From Pyronema omphalodes (Eukaryota; Ascomycota; Pezizomycetes; Pezizales; Pyronemataceae): DNA of 64,000 nucleotides. Both the position numbers and the translations under genes were made by a program. The notes under the pieces were generated by a model that saw only the letters and a program-made list of their open reading frames with translations, did not search any database and was not told where the DNA came from. Position 1 is the first letter of the stretch; every line of letters starts with the position of its first letter. Below are positions 19,090 to 30,800 of this stretch, one piece after another. The DNA lies in the NCBI GenBank assembly GCA_024516155.1, contig JAJJXM010000077.1:124001-188000 (forward strand). Reading direction: 5' to 3'.

Positions 19090-20445
19090 CGCCCTGCCCC
19101 TCTTCTCCTCCCCTCTCTCCCCTTCTCCTTCCTTCTTCCTCAGCCTTCTTGCTGCTCCCCCTCGCCTCTCTCCCCTTCTTGTCGGTGGTGTTGTCAGTCC
19201 AAGATTGCCATTCCCAAGCACAATCTGGACGTTGATGCCTCCGCTCTTGACTACTTCTGCCCAAGTCTTCTTTGCAGAGGAGGTTGTCGTTCTGGGTTGG
19301 TGGGTATTCTTTCCCCGGCCACCATTCTTTGTTGTAGGGGTCTTGCTGGGTGGCGCTGCCGTAGGTGTCGTCTCCTTCGCTTTCTGCTTCTTCCTCTGTG
19401 TAGCCTTTGCCTCCACAGTCTTCCATCCGTTCGTCTCAGCAGGGGCAGTGCTTGGGGCGTCGGGTAAAGGTGTGTCCTGAGCAGATGAACTGTCAGGGTG
19501 AGGTTCCGGTGTCGCATCGGTTGACGTGATTGCGAGGAGAGGTAGGGGGGACATAGGCTTGAGGGCATCAAGCTTGTCCTGGGCGGCGGTAGTCGCATGT
19601 TTCGAGTGCATCAGGTTTCGCACCGGTGATGCGGCTCTCGGTTTGTGGTTCACCGGTCTTCTGTTTGTCGGTGAGGTGGGTTCGGTGTTCTGGTCACTTC
19701 CCCTTCGCTTTCTCTTGCCAGGAGGGTTGCGAACAGCGTCCAGGACATCCTGAATGTCATGTTGGACGACGGACAGTTGCATAGACATCTCTTCCATCGC
19801 TGAGGAAGAGGCCGTAAGGTTCGGTGTGGGGGGCGCCGAAATGACTTGTTGCTGTTCGTCGATTTTCTTCGTCAGGGCGTCCACAGCAGCCTTGAGAGCT
19901 GCTGTTTCTTTCTGTGTAGAGTTGTATGCTGCGCGCAGCTTCGTGTTTTCGTCCAGCAGAATGCTGAATTTCGACATCATGACGTCGAATCTGTGGCGCA
20001 TCTCATCGCTGTTGTTGCGTATGGTGTCATCGAGGGTATTGAAGCGTCGCTGTGTATCCCGGTGGATCTGTTGTATCCCCAGGAAGTTGGCTCCAGTGAG
20101 TTCGGCGTAGTTGTCTATGAACAGTTGATCTAGGGTGGCATAGTCGTCATCAACTGCAACTGCCTCGTTAATTGCAGATACGAAGAAGCGACGGTAGGTT
20201 CTGAACCGGCTGTGTTCAGTTGTCGCCTGTTGCTGCTGTCTTGAAGCCGAAGGAACCGGTGATCCTGCCAAGACCACGCTCTGGAAGGGCTTTCCAGCGA
20301 AGTTTCCATCAACTTCATCAACTTTTCCATCTCTTCCATCCAAAGTAGGAGTAGATCCATCATGAGGAAGGTCGGCTAGAACATTGTACGCGTTTTCGGA
20401 CCGTTTCGATCGTCGGGCGTTGTTCTGTCGTTGTTTTGGCGACAT
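19090..20445 (-). CDS. LINE-B2 ORF, partial coiled-coil protein
   Basis: ATG at 20445, the same start as B1 and B3. About 452 codons of the 484 expected are open to the LINE-A2 junction: coiled-coil region, KRKRR basic cluster and TWAEVV block, with the Arg/Glu-rich tail cut off. Reading past the junction runs into the A2 tail and stops. A third copy without a stop in this ORF supports real coding. Function as in B1: inferred RNA-binding ORF1-like protein. Confidence 0.7.
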
Positions 20446-20640
20446 TTCGTGAGGTGGGGTAAGCCAAAACTCGTGAAAACTCTGATTTTGCGACAAAAGT
20501 CAACAAAAACAACGTAGAATTCCCTGAAAATTCAGAGAATAACGTAATAGAGTGCTGCGAATCCGAATCCGATGAGAAAACCGGGGGTTTCGGTGCTCGT
20601 TGTTGAGAATGCAGGGGGGGGGTCGCCGTTGCCGTGTGGT
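19090..20640 (-). mobile_element. LINE-B2, 3' end missing
   Basis: Shares 5' box, 5' UTR and ORF start with B1 and B3. The left (3') end is replaced by the LINE-A2 tail inside the purine-rich ORF end. The 5' end abuts LINE-E1 RT sequence with about ten extra bases (20641-20652) in between. Its 3' tail type cannot be known. Confidence 0.85.
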
Positions 20641-20652
20641 GTTCGCTGATAT

Positions 20653-22642
20653 GAACAGGATCGGTGATGCTGGGGAACCCTGGGGGATTTCCGTTTTAAT
20701 TGGGCGTTGGCGATCTGTTTGTCCGTCGAAGGATAGAGCGGTCGTCCTTTCGGCGAGGAAGGTTTCGCACCATGTTCGGATTTGTCGGGGGCAGCCTAGC
20801 TGGTGTAGTGTCTGCTGAAGGCGGTCGGCGGAGACATTATCGAAAGCTCCGCGTACGTCTAGGAAAAGTGCTGTGGTGGTAAGTTTCTGGTGCTTACCCA
20901 TTTCGATGTCGTGGACGAGTGCCATTGCGGCGTCGATGGCGGATCGCTGCGGGCGGCCTCCTATTTGGTCTGGGTGTAGCAGTTCCCGGGTCTCCGCCAG
21001 TTGTCCGAGCCGAGTCGCCATCAATTTCTCTAACGTTTTTCCAAGGCAGTTTAGCAGGGCGATTGGGCGGTACGCCTTTGGATTTGCGTAGTCGGGTTTG
21101 TTAGGTTTCGGTATGATTACCCTCGTGGCCTATCTCCACCCGCGGGGATGGTACCCTACAGTGCCCAGCGTCGAGTATAGGTTGGTCAGGTATGTGGGGA
21201 CGGCCAGGTATACTTGCCGGAGACAGCCAAAGGTTATCCCGTCGGGTCCTGGGGCTTTCGAGGGGGAAGAGGTAAATATGGCTTGTTTGACCTCCAACGG
21301 CGAGAAGGTCTTCCACGCTATCTCTCTGCGACAGGGGAGGGTGGACGGGGGGGGTGGGGGAGGTGGTGGGGGGAATAGCATCTGAAATGCCTCTACTTTC
21401 CTGTCGAACGAACTGCAGAGTTCCTCCCTACCGTTGATTGTGGCGCGGATATTCGGAGTGAGTTGGGCACGGCGCGGGTTTGTGTATTTGAAGGCCCTCC
21501 AGACGTCTGGTCCTTCTGCCTGAGCTAGATATGCTTTCCACATCGCATCTTTGGCATGTCTTATCTGACGGTGATACATGTTTCGTAGGCGGCGGTAAAT
21601 GGTGTGGTTAGTGTCTGAGCCTGTTGATTTCCACCGTCTTTTCGCGCGGGTCATGTCCTTTCTGGCGGTGGTGACTTCCACTGTCCACCAACGTTTCGAT
21701 CGGGGGGTGACTTGTAGTGCGGGGGTGGAGGCGCGGGCTGCATCGAGGATATGTTCTCTCGCGTGGCGTGCCCAGGCGTCGAGGTTTTCGGGTGTGGGGT
21801 TGGAGGCGTATTGACTCCACTGTGTTGTCGATGTGGAGATGGATGCTTGGAGGGTCGTGGAGAACAAGGCCCAGTCTGTTTTCCGCCAGTTGAGGCGTTC
21901 CGGTGGGGGGGTAGGTTCTATGTCTGGGTGCACAGTTTGGATGTCGAAGCGAATCACTTCGTGGTCCGACCCGGTGGCTAGTTCATCGTCTATGGCCCAG
22001 GTCCCTACCGCTTCCATCATGGCTGGCGAGGCCAGGGTCAAGTCTATAACGGAGGATCTAGTCCCCCGTCGGTAGTAGTGTGTCGGGGTGTCTGGGACGG
22101 AAACCAATCTCCAGTTTTCCTGTTCTATTAGGTGCACCAGTTCACTGGCACGTTTGGGTGTGCGTGTTGCGGAGTTCCATAGAGCGTGGTGGGCGTTGAG
22201 GTCACCTGTTATAACGCATCTGCGGGTGAGGGAAAGGGGTGATAGGGAGCGGGGAATTGTGTAGGTTTGGGTTTCGGGGTCACGTTCATTATAGATATTT
22301 AAAAGGAAAAACGCGGGGATGAGATCTGTACCTACCTCGAGGACCTGGAGGTCCGGGTCTGTACATATGTCTGTGCGTTGTGATACTTTCAGGTAGGGGT
22401 TTGTGCGGTTGATATACGCCGCCGTCCTGTTGGAGGCTCTGTCACCGCGGGGGGGGCAGGACCAACGTGAAGGCGGGGTGGGTGGTGGCGAAGGTGGGGT
22501 CAGTGATGTTGATTTCCTGTAGTAGGATGATGTCTGCTGTTGTGCAGGCGCTGTTTAGGAGGGAGTCGAGGGCTGGGCGTTGGCGGTTCATGTTATGGGA
22601 AATTATTCGGATTGTCGTTGCCAATGGGTTGTAATTAGACAT
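20653..22642 (-). pseudogene. LINE-E1 ORF2, N-terminal part (EN and half RT)
   Basis: ATG at 22642 overlaps the ORF1 stop by 8 nt. EN begins SHNMNRQRPALDSLLNS and QEINITDP. A run of eight G on the plus strand (22449-22456; seven C in E2) shifts the frame after LPPPR. The frame of 21130-22137 carries GSDHEVIRF and the RT start KAPGPDGITF. A TAG at 21130-21132, where E2 keeps CAG, ends it, and the same frame continues with FLDVRGAFDNV and IPQGSPASPILF to the LINE-B2 junction. Two lesions plus truncation: not functional. Confidence 0.87.
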
Positions 22643-24326
22643 GTTGGATCATGTCGGTGTCTTTGTCTGTAGGGTTGGGTGAGGTAGAGGCGGCGGGTTG
22701 GGTTGCCTCTCTGGCTTCCTTGTGGATGCGGAGGCGGGTCGGGCATTGTTTGTGAAAGGCGGGATGGTCGTGTTCGGGGATGCCAGCCTCGACGCAGTTT
22801 CTGCATTCGTACTTAGTGTGTGAGCACGACTTACCGTTTCTCGTCGGGCATTCGGTGCAGTTGTGGTTCTCTGTGGGGTGGTCTTTTCCGCAGAGGGCGC
22901 AGGTCGGTCCGGAGGGTCCAGTGCAGGTTGCGTGGTGGTGGCCGTAGAGGTGGCACCGTCGACATTGATCGGTTTTCCTCGCGGTGAAGTATTCGGTGAC
23001 TCTTCGTGCTTCGAAGAGGACCAGTACCTTACGGCGTTTGAGGAGGGCCAACTCGTCGGGCGTGTGCACCGCGATTACCACACTGGAGGCCGTCTTGCCA
23101 GCACGTTTTTCTGCCGTCGTCATGTACCGCGGGTTCTGGGCCAGGGTGACCGGGTTGTTGCTCCGTTCGATTTCTTCTCGGAGGAGGCGCATTCCTTCCC
23201 CAGTGTCGGGGTAGATGTCTGTGGGGATGCCGTGGACGGCGAGTTTATACCATCGTTCGTTGATGTGGGGGTTGTCGCGAGAGGGGTGTACCGTTTGGGC
23301 AGCGCGTTGGATTGTTTCTAAGTGTGCGGTTAGCTCTTCGGTGGTGGTAGCAGGGTTCAGTGTCAAGATGATATTTCCCGCTTGGTTTTTGCGGACCGTA
23401 GTGACTCCCATGTGAGAGGGGGCTTTGGCCTCTAGCAGTGCTTTGTTCACTGCGAAGCCCACTTCTACTCTCGTGTGGACCTGGAGGACACTGGGGTTGG
23501 GGCAGGGCAGGATGATTTCCTGGGGGCGGGTTCGGGGCTGTCGTTTGACGACGGGGCGAGTAGTGGCGGGTGTGGGGTTGGTGGTGGGGTTGGCTTTGAG
23601 TAGAGTTTTGGTCTTGGAGGGGTCCGCCCACGGCGCCGAGGGTGCGTTGGAGGGGCGGGTTGTAGTCCGGGGTGCGTCGAGGGGGATGGCGATGTTGTTG
23701 CTGCGCAAGATTCCTTCGAGCATGTGGCATCTCGCCATCCAGTGGTGTATGTCGTTGGCGATGGGCGTGGTGGCGGGTGCGGTGTCGGGGGCGGTCGGGG
23801 GGTTGTCGGCGAGGTGGTCGGTTCGGGGCTGGGTGTTGGTTCGGTGTAGTTTGTCGATGCGTTTGGTTCCAGTTTCGAGGAGTTGGTTCATTGGGCGGAG
23901 GAGGTCCATGATGTTCGTCTTGATCAGTTCGGATAAGGTCGCGAGGTTGACGTCGGAAGTAGTTATTGCGTGCTGGCTGTCGTTGAGGTTCAGGTCGGAG
24001 TCGGATTCGGAGTCGGTGTCGGGGCAGCTGTCAGTGTCCATAGCGGTCGGCATTGTTTCGACGGGGGTCCCATCGAGGTGCACGGGGGTGTTTGTTTCCG
24101 GTCGGATGGCAGTCTTGCGGAGGAGGTCGAGGTCAAGTCTAGAGTCGGATTTTTTGGTGGGGCGTTTGGTGACTTTTCCGGAGACGGTCGTTGATTTCTT
24201 AGAGGTCGCGATGGCGGAGGAGCCAGCGTGCGGGGCGTTGATGCGGGAAAGCTCGTCGGGGCTAAAAATATTCTCAGGTACCTGCATACGCCAGGGCGTG
24301 GCAGGGATGGGTGCGTTAGCGTCCAT
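22635..24326 (-). CDS. LINE-E1 ORF1: zinc-knuckle protein (563 aa)
   Basis: Intact 563-codon ORF, the same length as in E2, with ATG 24326 in the start-codon hairpin. Features: acidic DTDSCPDTDSESDSD region (~100-120), helix LLRPMNQLLETGTKRIDKL (~140-160), Pro-rich linker, a conserved domain with RWYKLAVHGIPTDIYPDTGE, and three Cys/His clusters at ~435-540 beginning CRRCHLYGHHHATC (CX2CX4HX4C). It would bind element RNA in the LINE particle, as known for Tad/I-type ORF1 proteins. Confidence 0.9.
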   Translation of the reverse strand: MDANAPIPATPWRMQVPENIFSPDELSRINAPHAGSSAIATSKKSTTVSGKVTKRPTKKSDSRLDLDLLRKTAIRPETNTPVHLDGTPVETMPTAMDTDSCPDTDSESDSDLNLNDSQHAITTSDVNLATLSELIKTNIMDLLRPMNQLLETGTKRIDKLHRTNTQPRTDHLADNPPTAPDTAPATTPIANDIHHWMARCHMLEGILRSNNIAIPLDAPRTTTRPSNAPSAPWADPSKTKTLLKANPTTNPTPATTRPVVKRQPRTRPQEIILPCPNPSVLQVHTRVEVGFAVNKALLEAKAPSHMGVTTVRKNQAGNIILTLNPATTTEELTAHLETIQRAAQTVHPSRDNPHINERWYKLAVHGIPTDIYPDTGEGMRLLREEIERSNNPVTLAQNPRYMTTAEKRAGKTASSVVIAVHTPDELALLKRRKVLVLFEARRVTEYFTARKTDQCRRCHLYGHHHATCTGPSGPTCALCGKDHPTENHNCTECPTRNGKSCSHTKYECRNCVEAGIPEHDHPAFHKQCPTRLRIHKEAREATQPAASTSPNPTDKDTDMIQHV

Positions 24327-24757
24327 CGCTTAACCGGTGGTACGGTAAGCGATGGCGAAGAGTCACGTGAGGAGGCTCTTGCTAAGCGAGCACGAAAATT
24401 TTTCGCGAGGAAAGGGGTCCGGAGGGGGGGAAATTTGGGGGATCACCACAACCAGTGCTGCTGGTGGGGAGGGGATTTGGGGGGGGGGGGGGATTTCGGT
24501 ATGCCGAAACCGAAAATAAGGTCGGTTTGATGATTGGGGGGCGGGTGGTGGAGCGGCGTTGATGAAAGTGCCCGGAATCCGGCCCGGATGTCCCAGAATC
24601 GCGTTTTTCCGCTGAATCTCAACGGTAAACGGTAGCTGGGTTCCGAAAATCGAGATTCGGGGTAATTCCGAGGTAAGAAGTCGATTGCCGATTCGAAAAT
24701 CGGGGCAATTGTTGTTGTTGTCGCAAATGCAGGGGGGGGTCAGCGGTTGCTGTGTGG
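24327..24757 (-). promoter_or_regulatory. LINE-E1 5' UTR
   Basis: Same block order as A1: start-codon hairpin 24323-24355 (arms CCATCGCTTA/TAAGCGATGG), CACGTG 24364-24369, G runs near 24480-24492, and the 5' box ending at GTGTGGT. Confidence 0.62.
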
Positions 24758-25192
24758 TGTTCTGGGTTGTACCCGAGGAGGATATCTTTTGGCGGAAGGG
24801 GTGGAGAGTAGACCAGGAGAGAGAGGAGCGCGGGGAAGGGCCAGCAGGGGCCGGTGGGAGTAATCATTTCATTCGTAGCGGAGGAAACAAAGGCGGGAAA
24901 AGAAAACTAAAAATGGGAAGGGGAAGGGAGGAGGAAAGGGAGGAACCCGGCGAGGTGGCCTCTGTGCAAGCAGGGCACTGGAACAAGAGTCGCGATACGG
25001 ACAACACACCCCAGCAGTAACAGTGGGGACAGACCCGACAACCACAACGATCAAGAGGAGGAGGATGGTAGGGGCGGAGACTGGGTTTGTGCTTTTGCGT
25101 TTCTTTCTTCTTCTCTTTTGTACTTATCTGTCCCTTGTCATAACCTTAAGGTTGCAAACAAGTAATGAATAAACCAACAAACAAACAAACTT
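24758..25192 (+). mobile_element. F: LINE-D-type 3' UTR fragment
   Basis: Matches, on the opposite strand, the 3' UTR of LINE-D2 (44824-45262): a GTAC..GGAGGAGGAT block, a GGAGAGTAG block, a GGAAACAAAGGCGG module, a hairpin at 25134-25162 (loop TTAA), and AATAAACC with three CAAA units. It is non-coding and 5'-truncated, or interrupted by LINE-E1. Its tail lies inside the Gag-G coding sequence. Confidence 0.82.
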
Positions 25193-26852
25193 TCTTATCC
25201 TTTTTCTCCTTAAATTGGTCTTTGTGCTGCACCTCCTTAGGGCGCACATTTTCCTTATGTGTATTTTTATCCTTTGTACGATCCTCTCGTACCTCCACAG
25301 TCCTCTTCTTCGAACCCTTCAATTCCTCTTCTAATTCTTCAACAACATGTGCAGCATCGTTTACTGCATCAATCATCTCTTCGTCATCCGTTGGGATACC
25401 ACCACATCTCTGATAAACCATTTTTTTAATTGCAGGTGTCATCGTCTCCTCGATGACATTCCTGTACATACGGCCAATTGCCCCAACCTTCATATTCGGA
25501 TCGTCCAACTTGGTGATGTAATCGTCTATGTCTCCATCGTATTGGAGTTCCGTAATCCTCTTGACGTCTTTTTGGGCCTCTCGCCTATCCTCAAATCTTG
25601 TCTCCATTGCTGTTGAAAATTCAACCCAAGTATCCCTTAAACCCTGTCGTTGAATACTTTTCCTTCTTTCCTGGTGCCAGCTGAATGCCTTATGCATCAG
25701 CAGGCTCCCTACCCACTTAACCTGATCATCTTCATCTGGAAATGTTTTTGTGTAATTTTCAATATAATCTTCAACCGACATCCACCATGTCCTGAACAAT
25801 GTTTTATGCTTCCCACTAAAGAACTGTGGTGCCTTCATTTCCGGCATCTTTGGTCTCTCATGTCCAGCAGGTTCTGATTGTTGTAATTTTTTAACCAGTG
25901 ACTCCAAAAATGCCTCTGTTGCATTCTTTGCCTCTGGATTTCGTGCTTTCTGTTTTTCTTTGCGCTCCTGGCACTTCCTTTCCAATGCTCATCTGATATA
26001 CTCATCATCTGAATCGTCGTCGTCTGAAGGGTCAGATGGGGGTGGTGGAGGTGGTGGAAGTCTCCCACCAGGTGGCTTTCCTCCACCGTTTCCTTGACCA
26101 ATGTCAAGAGATCCATCCTCCGATCGTGGCAACGGATATTCTGGCGCTTTGCCAAGGGAAGGGGGTTTGGGGGTCCTTTCCTCATGTATAGCCTCAGTGA
26201 GAGACTTAGCATCATAATTTTCCTTCTCCTGAATTTTAGACATAACAAGGCTGATGACCTTGTTGACCAACTGCAATCTCTCCTCCTCCCTTTGTTCCTC
26301 GTAGTCGAGTAGGCGCTGTTGATGTGTTTCCTCAGCTATGCAAAGCGCTTGGATACGCCTGTCCCGTTGCTCATCGTCCTGTTGTCTAATGGCATCCCGA
26401 GTGTTCTTCTCGAATGCCCATCTTTCGATTGCTCTGTTAATTTCTCTCTGCCTCTGACCACAGGCTTCGACAATGGCATTCGTCGTTTGAATGCCCTGAT
26501 TCAGTCTGTCAGCAGCTGCTTGATTCGCTGCTTCCTTTGACTTTGCATCTGTAGCAAGGTCACCAATTGTCCTCCACACTTGACCAGCAAATTCATTGCT
26601 GGCTTGAACTAGTCGCGTAACAGTGTGGAGGTTGACCTCCTGGTCCAAGTTCCCCTTTTTCGCCAAAATATCGTAGGCTTTCTGCATGCCTTGAGCAATT
26701 TCCTGATATAGCCCCTTCATCTGTTGCAACTGTTCATTCATTGCAGCACCTTCTCCGGCTGCCTCAATCAACTTCCTGATATCTCCTTCTGTAGCATCCA
26801 TCCTTTCCATCATTAAAACTACCCATTGAGGAACATCGCCTGTGTTGATCGT
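25193..26852 (-). pseudogene. Gag-G: LTR-retrotransposon Gag, C-terminal part
   Basis: One reading frame from the LINE-C2 junction down to the F tail, interrupted by a single in-frame TGA (25989-25991) between DDEYIR and ALERKCQE. The N-terminal segment is helical (MERMDATEGDIRKL, QMKGLYQEIAQGMQKA), followed by a Pro-rich stretch. The C-terminal segment has a Gypsy-type capsid fold signature (FFSGKHKTLFRTWWMSVEDY..FSWHQERR..FEDRREAQ). Its first residues lie at 59323-59449, 32 kb away, separated by LINE-C2. Pol is not present. Its composition is AT-richer than the LINEs, which fits an independent and older element. The capsid assignment is good; the exact family is not resolved. Confidence 0.8.
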
Positions 26853-26866
26853 TGTCCCATGATGGA

Positions 26867-27053
26867 AATCACAACGTCGACCTTACGCAGCTACCACGAC
26901 CCCCCCCAGCCTTTTCAACAACCACGCCGAAATCGCAAGATTTTATCGCGGATTATTGTTCGGCAGCCCCGAATTACCTATTCGCAGCCTTTCCAGATCA
27001 TGCCCTCTCTTTTTCGTTGAGTTTTCATCGAAAAGGAGTTTTCGGGCCCCTGA
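26867..27053 (+). promoter_or_regulatory. LINE-C2 5' UTR, first part
   Basis: A divergent version of the LINE 5' end: ACGCAGCTACCACGACCCCC with a run of eight C, a CAACAACCA block, and ATCGCGGATT. It lines up with the ACACAGCAACCGCTGACC box of the other families. The last 13 bases (TTCGGGCCCCTGA, 27041-27053) are the target duplication of LINE-A3. The UTR continues at 33971. Confidence 0.7.
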
Positions 27054-27879
27054 TTGTTTGTTTGTTTGTTCTCTCATTACTTGTTTGCAACCCGAAGGTT
27101 ATGACAAGGGACAGATAAATACAAAAGAGAAGAAGAAAGAAATGTAAAAGCAAAAACCCAGTCTCCACCTCTACCAGTCTCCTCCTCTTGATCGTTGTGG
27201 TTGTGGGGTCTGTCCCCACTGTTACTACGGGGGTTTCTTGTCCAAGCGCGTCTGATGTTCCAAGTGCCCTGCTTGCACAGAGGCCGCCTCGCCGGGCTCC
27301 TCCATTTCCTCCTCCCTTCTCCTTCCCATGTTTAGCCATTTTACCGCCTTTGTTTCCTCCGCGTACAAAAGAAAAAGGTAACTCCCGCCGTCCTCCTCTG
27401 CCCCTTCCCCGTGCCCCTCTCTCTCCTTTCGCAACGCCTCGCACTCCTCCCGCCCTCCGAACATAAGAAAAACATCGTCACACCCAAACAAAGGAAAGTA
27501 CAAAAGAAACTCGTCTGCCCTCTCTCGCCTGCCGTCCCCGTCATCTCCCTTCCTGTGCACCATTCCACCATCCGTTCCCTTCTCACCCGCCGTACCATAA
27601 AACAACTGCAACCCGTAAGACAAACAATTGAAAGACAAAGAAAAGAAAACTCAAAACACCCGAACCCCAAGCAGACCCAAGCAACGACCCCAGCCCGATC
27701 CCGTCACCGCGTGCCCGTTCCCTTTCTCTCCGCCTATCCCTCTTCTACCTTCCCCTTTTGCTTGTCCCTTTTTTTTTTTTTTTTTCACAAAACAGAAATC
27801 CTAAGTAAGAAAGCACTGCAAAATCAGCGCGCGCGAAAGTTCCTAAGGTACTGCGGTCAGTGTAGTCAGCGGTAGGGGT
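27054..27879 (-). other. LINE-A3 3' UTR, hairpin and tail
   Basis: Same order as A2: leader, oligo(A) (T17 at 27769-27785 on the plus strand), GA-rich body, 3' module, hairpin 27080-27108 with TTCG loop, and AAAC units. No gene. Confidence 0.8.
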
Positions 27880-30800
27880 CTATCCCCTTCTGCGAGGCTT
27901 CTCTAGCCGGGAGTGTGCCCAGGTCGAGGTAGCAACCTTGGTTGCAGAGATAAAGGTGGAAAGAGCCTTGGTGCCGGAGGGGGTGTCCAGAATGGTGTTT
28001 AGGTTGATCCGGGAGTGTCGTCTGAGTTTGAGGTCCTTCCTGAGTGTGGAGCGAGCGGCCTGGAATTCGGGGCAGCTCAGGAGGAGGTGTCGAGGCGTCT
28101 GCGGTGGATGGATTGGGCAGCTGCAGCTGCGGGAGGGGTATGCGTCGGATGGAGGGTGGGCCAAGCAGTTGAGGAAGTACCCGTGGCCGGTGCGAAGACC
28201 CAGGATTGCAGTTGATATCCAGCGGGGGTTTTCGGTGTACGCAGTGTCCATTTTGCGGCGGTGTGTGGCGGCGTACGTGCGCGGTCGGGGGGAAGAGGTG
28301 AACCAGGTAGCCCAGTCTTCGGTGTACCTCTCTCGAGCGCGGCGGCGCAGCCAAGTGAGGGATATCGGTATTTGTCGGCGTGGCGGTACTGTTGTCGCCT
28401 GTCGGGCCGTTTCGTCGGCGGCTTCGTTTCCGGGGACGCTAGTGTGTCCTGGGACCCAGTGGATGGTAATTGAGGTACCGTAAGCGTGAAGGTCGTGAGC
28501 GGTGTCGTGGATGGCCCAGGCGAGCTCCTGGCCGGGGCCTCGACGGAGGTGAGAGGCTCGACGTATCGCGGCTTGGTTGTCGGTAAAAAGGTGGATGTGT
28601 TTGTCGTATAGGTCGCTGCGTCGAATATGTGTCAGGCATGTCCGGAGTCCTCCGTGGATGGCCATAACTTCCGCGTCGAAGACTTCTGTTCTGTCGCCCA
28701 TGGGCACTATGGAGTCGACAGGTCGTGGCAGCCCGTGGGGGATGGTGTATCCTGCGCCTGTTATGCCCTCAAGTTGAGAGCCGTCCGTGTACAGTAGGAT
28801 AGTATCCGATCGTTGGCGAAGGGCGTGGAGGAGGAGGAGGTGGTCGTCGGCAGCTTCAGCCTTCGGGGAGGAGGAGATGTCGATCGTTAATGTAGGGGCG
28901 AGGTCGTCGTCGGGGATGTTTTGGGAGGTGTCCTCGATTTCGGCGTTTGGTTGGACCCACGGGGAGAGGGTGCTGATGACGTGCAGGAGGCGGGACGGGG
29001 CTTGTCCTGGGACGTGCCACGGGTGGTCGTACTCGGTGTCCGGGTTGATGGAGGCATCCTCGATACTCGGGGCGGGAAACGAGACGGGGCAGCGTGTGAT
29101 GATCGGGTGCGAAGCGGGTAAAGTCAGGGTGCGCAGGGCGTATTTCCGCTGGCGGTTGTCAAGACGTATTGTGACGGGGGGGAGTGCGGATTCATTGTGG
29201 AGGGCCAGGATCGGAGTAGAGGTGAAAGCGTTGAGAATCCTGCGGAGGGCGGTGTTCTGTTGATTCTGGAGGGTGCGGGCAAGGTCTTTTTGTTGGTTCC
29301 ACCATATCTCTGCGCCGTAGTCTGCTCTCGACTGGACACACGCCTGGTAGATTAGTCTCGTAGCAGCGGGGGACAGACCTGTTTCGTACCGTGCTAACCT
29401 ACACAGTGCGTTCAGAGTTCTTTGCGCGGCGGTTACTCGTCTAGCTACATGTTTTCTAAAGTTAAGTTTCCTATCTAAATACAGGCCTATCCACCTCACA
29501 ACATCCTTCTCTCCTCCTTGTGTTCCCGGTGTGATAACTGTACCGTTTGGTAACTTAACTTTTTCCTCCTCAGTGATGCTGTCGGTGCGTGCCCAGTGGA
29601 AATGCAGGAGCTCTGACTTGGCATCGTCAAATGCAACGGCGTTTGCGTCGGCCCACCGAAAGGCTGTTGTCGTAATGTTCTCAAGTGCGCGGGCGTTCGC
29701 TTTTCTGGTGCGTCCCTGGACGACGATCGCTACATCGTCAATGTAGCTAGGTGTCCAGGCGTACGGGTGTACCTGCGCTAGTTCGTCGAATAATGGGCGG
29801 AGGTATAATAAGAAAAGTATGGGGGATGCAGGGGAACCTTGTGGGATGCCTGTTTGCACTGGGCGTTGCGTGTCAGTTCGCCCATCGAACGCTAGAGCGA
29901 TCGTGCGATCTGCGAGGAAAGACTGGCACCACGATACTACTGGTCGCGGGCACCCAAGCTGTCGTAATGTTTGTTGGAGGCGGTCAGCAGAGACGTTGTC
30001 GAACGCTGACCGAACATCGAGGAAGAGGGCAGAGGTTAGCATTCCGTGAGATTTCCCAATCTCGACGTCGTGCACCAGCGCCATCGCCGCGTCAATTGCT
30101 GATCTCTGCGGGCATCCACCTATTTGGTCCCTATGTAGTAAGTCGTGAGAGTCTGCCATCGTGCCTAGGCGAGTGGCCATTAGTTTTTCGAGGGTCTTCC
30201 CAAGGCAGTTTAGGAGCGCAATCGGACGGTATGCCTTTGGATTGCTGTAATCCGGCTTGTTAGGTTTGGCGATAATGACTGTGGTGGCCTGGCGCCAGCA
30301 TCGCGGATGGTAGCCTACCGTCCCTAATGTGGCGTAGAGGTTGTTCATGTGTTCGGGGATGGCAAGGTATGCTTGGCGCAGGCAGGCGAATGTGAGCCCA
30401 TCGGGTCCGGGCGCCTTCTTCGGCGAGGAGGAGAATATCGCTGTTTCTACCTCTGTTGGTGTAAAGGTTGTCCACTGCAACTCGCGGCGCGGGGGGAGGA
30501 CGGACGGAGGCGGTGGTGGCGGCGGCGGGGGGAAACAACTTTTGGAAGGCCTCTACCTTTGCGTCGAAGGAGCTGCAGATTGTTTCTTGGCCGTTTATCA
30601 TTGCGCGGAGGTTTGGTGTTAGCTGAGCACGCCGAGGGTTGGTGTACCTAAACGCCTGCCACACATCGGGTCCTTCGGCTTGGGAAAGATATTCCTTCCA
30701 CTTTGCATCTTTCGCCGTTCAAATGGTCCTGTGGTATTCGTTTCGGTGTTGTTTGTAGTTTAGGTGGGATCTATCGTCACGTTTGCGTTTCCACTTACGT

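Larger units (their letters stand above)
20653..24757 (-). mobile_element. LINE-E1, 5' part only
   Basis: Has the full 5' UTR, an intact ORF1 and ORF2 up to RT motif B' (GSPASPILF). It is then cut by the LINE-B2 5' end. RNase H, the 3' UTR and the tail are absent from the window. The 5' end abuts the F fragment after GTGTGGT. Confidence 0.88.

Noticed and set aside
12209..19110. Target duplication around LINE-A2
   Set aside because: TTCACGGCACAC on the left and CGCCCTGCCCCTC on the right do not match; the flanks belong to different elements.
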